15,808 nt of DNA from Thermoguttaceae bacterium. Its GTDB lineage: Bacteria > Planctomycetota > Planctomycetia > Pirellulales > Thermoguttaceae. A program made the translations under genes and the position numbers. The stretch lies in assembly GCA_017454585.1 (NCBI GenBank), contig JAFTCU010000336.1, positions 1 through 15,808 of the forward strand, read 5' to 3'. A model generated the notes under the pieces. That model worked only from the letters and a program-made list of their open reading frames with translations. It was not told the origin of the DNA and did no database searches. This document shows positions 14,045-15,808 of this stretch, one piece after another (position 1 is the stretch's first letter; each line of letters opens with the position of its first letter).

Positions 14045-14072
14045 TTGAGGGTGGCCCGAAGACCACCCCCAA
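14045..14072 (-). terminator. Intergenic hairpin with UUCG tetraloop
   Basis: Read on the minus strand, a 12-bp stem (TTGGGGGTGGTC with GGCCACCCTCAA, two wobble pairs) closes a C-UUCG-G tetraloop. It lies 10 bp past the HzsA-like stop and 36 bp before the DUF1080 start. Only a weak T-run follows, so it may be a partial terminator or an mRNA-processing/stability element that lowers expression of the downstream genes. Confidence 0.6.
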
Positions 14073-14081
14073 ATCAAATCA

Positions 14082-15808
14082 TCATTCTTCGCAAATCACG
14101 CGGAAGCCCACGTTATAGACCTTCTGCCACGCCGGGTACGGGAGGCGGTAGCCGTTGCGCGCCGTCTTGGGACGGTCAAACCACGAGCCGCCCTTCGCGA
14201 CTTTTTCCGTTTCCGGATTCATCGCGTTGCGCCCGTCGTTCGCGTTGTACGGGTACGGCTTGTAATCCGAAAGCGTCCACTCGTTCACGTTCCCGTTCAT
14301 GTCGTACAGACCCCACGGGTTCGGCAGGTAGCAGGCGGTCGCTTTGCCCGGATCGTCCGTAGCGGGCGAATTCCGGTGCGTCGCCGTATCCCAGCCCGGG
14401 ATCATCTGGCCGTCATCGACCGTCTTGATGGCCTTCCAGAACGCTTCATATTCCGCGTGTCCGACCGGCTGCGGGTTCACGCCCTTGCAGACGAACAGAT
14501 CCATGCTCACGTCCGCCAGGTTGGCGTATTTCCCGAAGTCGTCGTCCAGACCGCCCCACCAGAACGGGGTTTCGGTTCCAGCTTTGGCGGCCCACTCCCA
14601 CTCGGCTTCGGTCGGGAGACGGAACTTCTTGCCCGTCTTCTGGGAGAGCCACTTGCAGAAGCCCACCGCCTCGTTCCACGAAATGCGGATCACCGGCTGC
14701 TGCGGGAAGCAGTGCGCGTAGCCTGGCCACGTGTGGTCTTTCCACTGCTGGTCAATGTACCGGCTGTCGTGGTGTGGGTCGTACAGCTTGTACAGCTCAT
14801 TCGTGACTTCGGTCGTCATCATGTAGAACGGCTTCTCGATCGTCACTTCGTTACGATTCGCCTCGGCCGGATGCTTGCAGTCGTCGCCGATCACAAACTT
14901 GCCGGTCGGGATCTTCACCATATCAAACGAGACCTCGTCGGTCAGTTGCACCGTGACCTTTTCACCGGCGGTCCCGTTCACGACGGTCTTCGCGCCCTGC
15001 GGAGCCACAGTATTCGGATCGACCCACTTTTCGGGCTTGACGAATGCCGGACGATCGACCTTCATGAAACTGCCGTGTTCCGGGTCACCGTGAATATTGG
15101 CGTACATCGAGCGGATCTCCTGCGTACGCTTGGCCATCGCCTTCACGCCGTCGGAATTGCCGCGGAACGCCTCGGAAACTTCCGTCCACGTCGCGTGGTA
15201 CGGGCAGTTCATATCGACCCAGAGGGCGAGCTGGCGGAACGCCTGGTCGTCGAGCTTCACGTTGTGGTGGTTCCCGTCGCGCAGCATCTGGAAGAGCGGC
15301 GAGGTGTTCGTGTGGTACTCCATCGGGTAGAACATGTGAACGTCGCTTTCCGGACCCGGACGGCGAACGTACGGGATCAGGTCGATGTAGGATTTGCCGT
15401 AGTGGCCCTCCCATTCGTCTTTCGGGCGCGAAATGTCGGCGAAGTTCGGGCGGCCTTCCTTCGAGCCGTCGTGGCAGCCGACGCAGTATTTATCCAGCAC
15501 CGGCTGAACTTCACGGTTGAAGCCCATCGGGCGGGATTCGCCGCCGAACTCCTCGATCGGGGACGGGGCCTTGAGCATCGCGATCGTGCGTTTCGCCGGC
15601 GTCACGCTGTTCTGCGACTCGTGGCAGCCGTTGCACGTCACGCCTTCGCCCGGCATACCGACGAGCCACGAACGCATCAGCTGGACGGCCGAGCCGTGTT
15701 CGTCGAGCGGCTGGACCGCGATCGGCGTGTTGGCCGGGATCTGGAAGAACGCGGAGCCGTCCTCGTAAACCGGGACTTCACCGATCAGGATCTTGGAGTC
15801 CCACGACG
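14082..15808 (-). CDS. HzsA-like c-type cytochrome fused to a SUMF1 (FGE-like) domain, 5' end outside the window
   Basis: The frame is open to the window edge, giving 574 residues of a larger protein; the Met at 15677 is internal because upstream codons remain in family. The first part (VPVYEDGSAFFQIPANTPI, then SWLVGMPGEGVTCNGCHE) resembles the middle region of hydrazine-synthase-alpha-like proteins. Two haem c sites are visible: CNGCH (58-62) and CVGCH (108-112). An HzsA-like C-terminal region follows to about 270. From about 290 to the end lies a SUMF1 domain: FDMVKIPTGKFVIGDD, RLPTEAEWEWAAKAG, NPWGLYDMNGNVNEW, KGGSWFDR, and GFRVICEE at the end. The paired catalytic cysteines of true formylglycine-generating enzymes are absent (NGYRLPYPAWQ at that place), so this domain is probably structural or binding. 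Location should be periplasmic. It heads a DUF1080-VOC gene set. Confidence 0.8.
   Translation of the reverse strand, partial: SWDSKILIGEVPVYEDGSAFFQIPANTPIAVQPLDEHGSAVQLMRSWLVGMPGEGVTCNGCHESQNSVTPAKRTIAMLKAPSPIEEFGGESRPMGFNREVQPVLDKYCVGCHDGSKEGRPNFADISRPKDEWEGHYGKSYIDLIPYVRRPGPESDVHMFYPMEYHTNTSPLFQMLRDGNHHNVKLDDQAFRQLALWVDMNCPYHATWTEVSEAFRGNSDGVKAMAKRTQEIRSMYANIHGDPEHGSFMKVDRPAFVKPEKWVDPNTVAPQGAKTVVNGTAGEKVTVQLTDEVSFDMVKIPTGKFVIGDDCKHPAEANRNEVTIEKPFYMMTTEVTNELYKLYDPHHDSRYIDQQWKDHTWPGYAHCFPQQPVIRISWNEAVGFCKWLSQKTGKKFRLPTEAEWEWAAKAGTETPFWWGGLDDDFGKYANLADVSMDLFVCKGVNPQPVGHAEYEAFWKAIKTVDDGQMIPGWDTATHRNSPATDDPGKATACYLPNPWGLYDMNGNVNEWTLSDYKPYPYNANDGRNAMNPETEKVAKGGSWFDRPKTARNGYRLPYPAWQKVYNVGFRVICEE

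Noticed and set aside
14082..14940. Genuine formylglycine-generating enzyme
   Set aside because: The catalytic cysteine pair is missing and no sulfatase is adjacent.

Overview
The window looks like a chromosome segment from a Planctomycetota-type bacterium, possibly a gut-associated Pirellulales relative. This is inferred from family content only: a c-type cytochrome of the hydrazine-synthase-alpha-like (HzsA-like) type fused to a SUMF1 domain, a DUF1080 secreted protein, a Tat-exported VOC protein, and the C-terminal tail of a planctomycete-style tyrosine recombinase. No rRNA or tRNA was seen that could confirm it.

Layout. Bases 1-1347 hold the end of an unidentified gene, a long imperfect hairpin (221-341) and a secreted alkaline-phosphatase-superfamily protein. 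Bases 1397-2724 hold mobile-element debris: an integrase tail fused in frame to a coiled-coil protein, a small membrane ORF on the other strand, and a short protein whose C-terminus resembles HK97 gp10-type phage proteins. Bases 2969-3823 encode an exported protein with a very acidic tract and ankyrin repeats, followed by a terminator-like hairpin. Bases 3922-4736 are an 815-bp decayed IS5-family element. Bases 4812-12177 (minus strand) are a compact seven-gene operon. Bases 12178-12580 are non-coding and hold another recombinase-tail scrap and hairpins. Bases 12581-15808 (minus strand) hold a VOC protein, a DUF1080 protein and the HzsA-like/SUMF1 protein, which runs off the window edge.

The most interesting system is the seven-gene operon. 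Its order is UbiA-type prenyltransferase, radical SAM/SPASM-like protein, diacylglycerol/ceramide-kinase-like lipid kinase, ThiL-like kinase, serine-palmitoyltransferase-like oxoamine synthase, extended SDR, sulfotransferase. Successive genes overlap by 4 or 14 bp or are separated by 2-7 bp, so they are probably co-transcribed and translationally coupled. The oxoamine synthase, SDR and lipid kinase recall the known bacterial ceramide genes (spt, cerR and the ceramide kinase of Caulobacter). The sulfotransferase, UbiA, radical SAM and ThiL-like genes are not part of that pathway as I know it. The inference is a sphingoid-like or other long-chain amino-ketone lipid that is phosphorylated and sulfated, perhaps prenylated. 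No N-acyltransferase, acyl carrier protein or PAPS-synthesis gene is visible here.

The stretch from 1397 to 12560 is bracketed by a perfect 17-bp inverted repeat, extendable to 32 bp with 5 mismatches. Each copy lies just beyond the 3' end of a flanking gene. The operon, ankyrin gene, IS and phage/integrase debris may therefore form an acquired island of about 11.2 kb.
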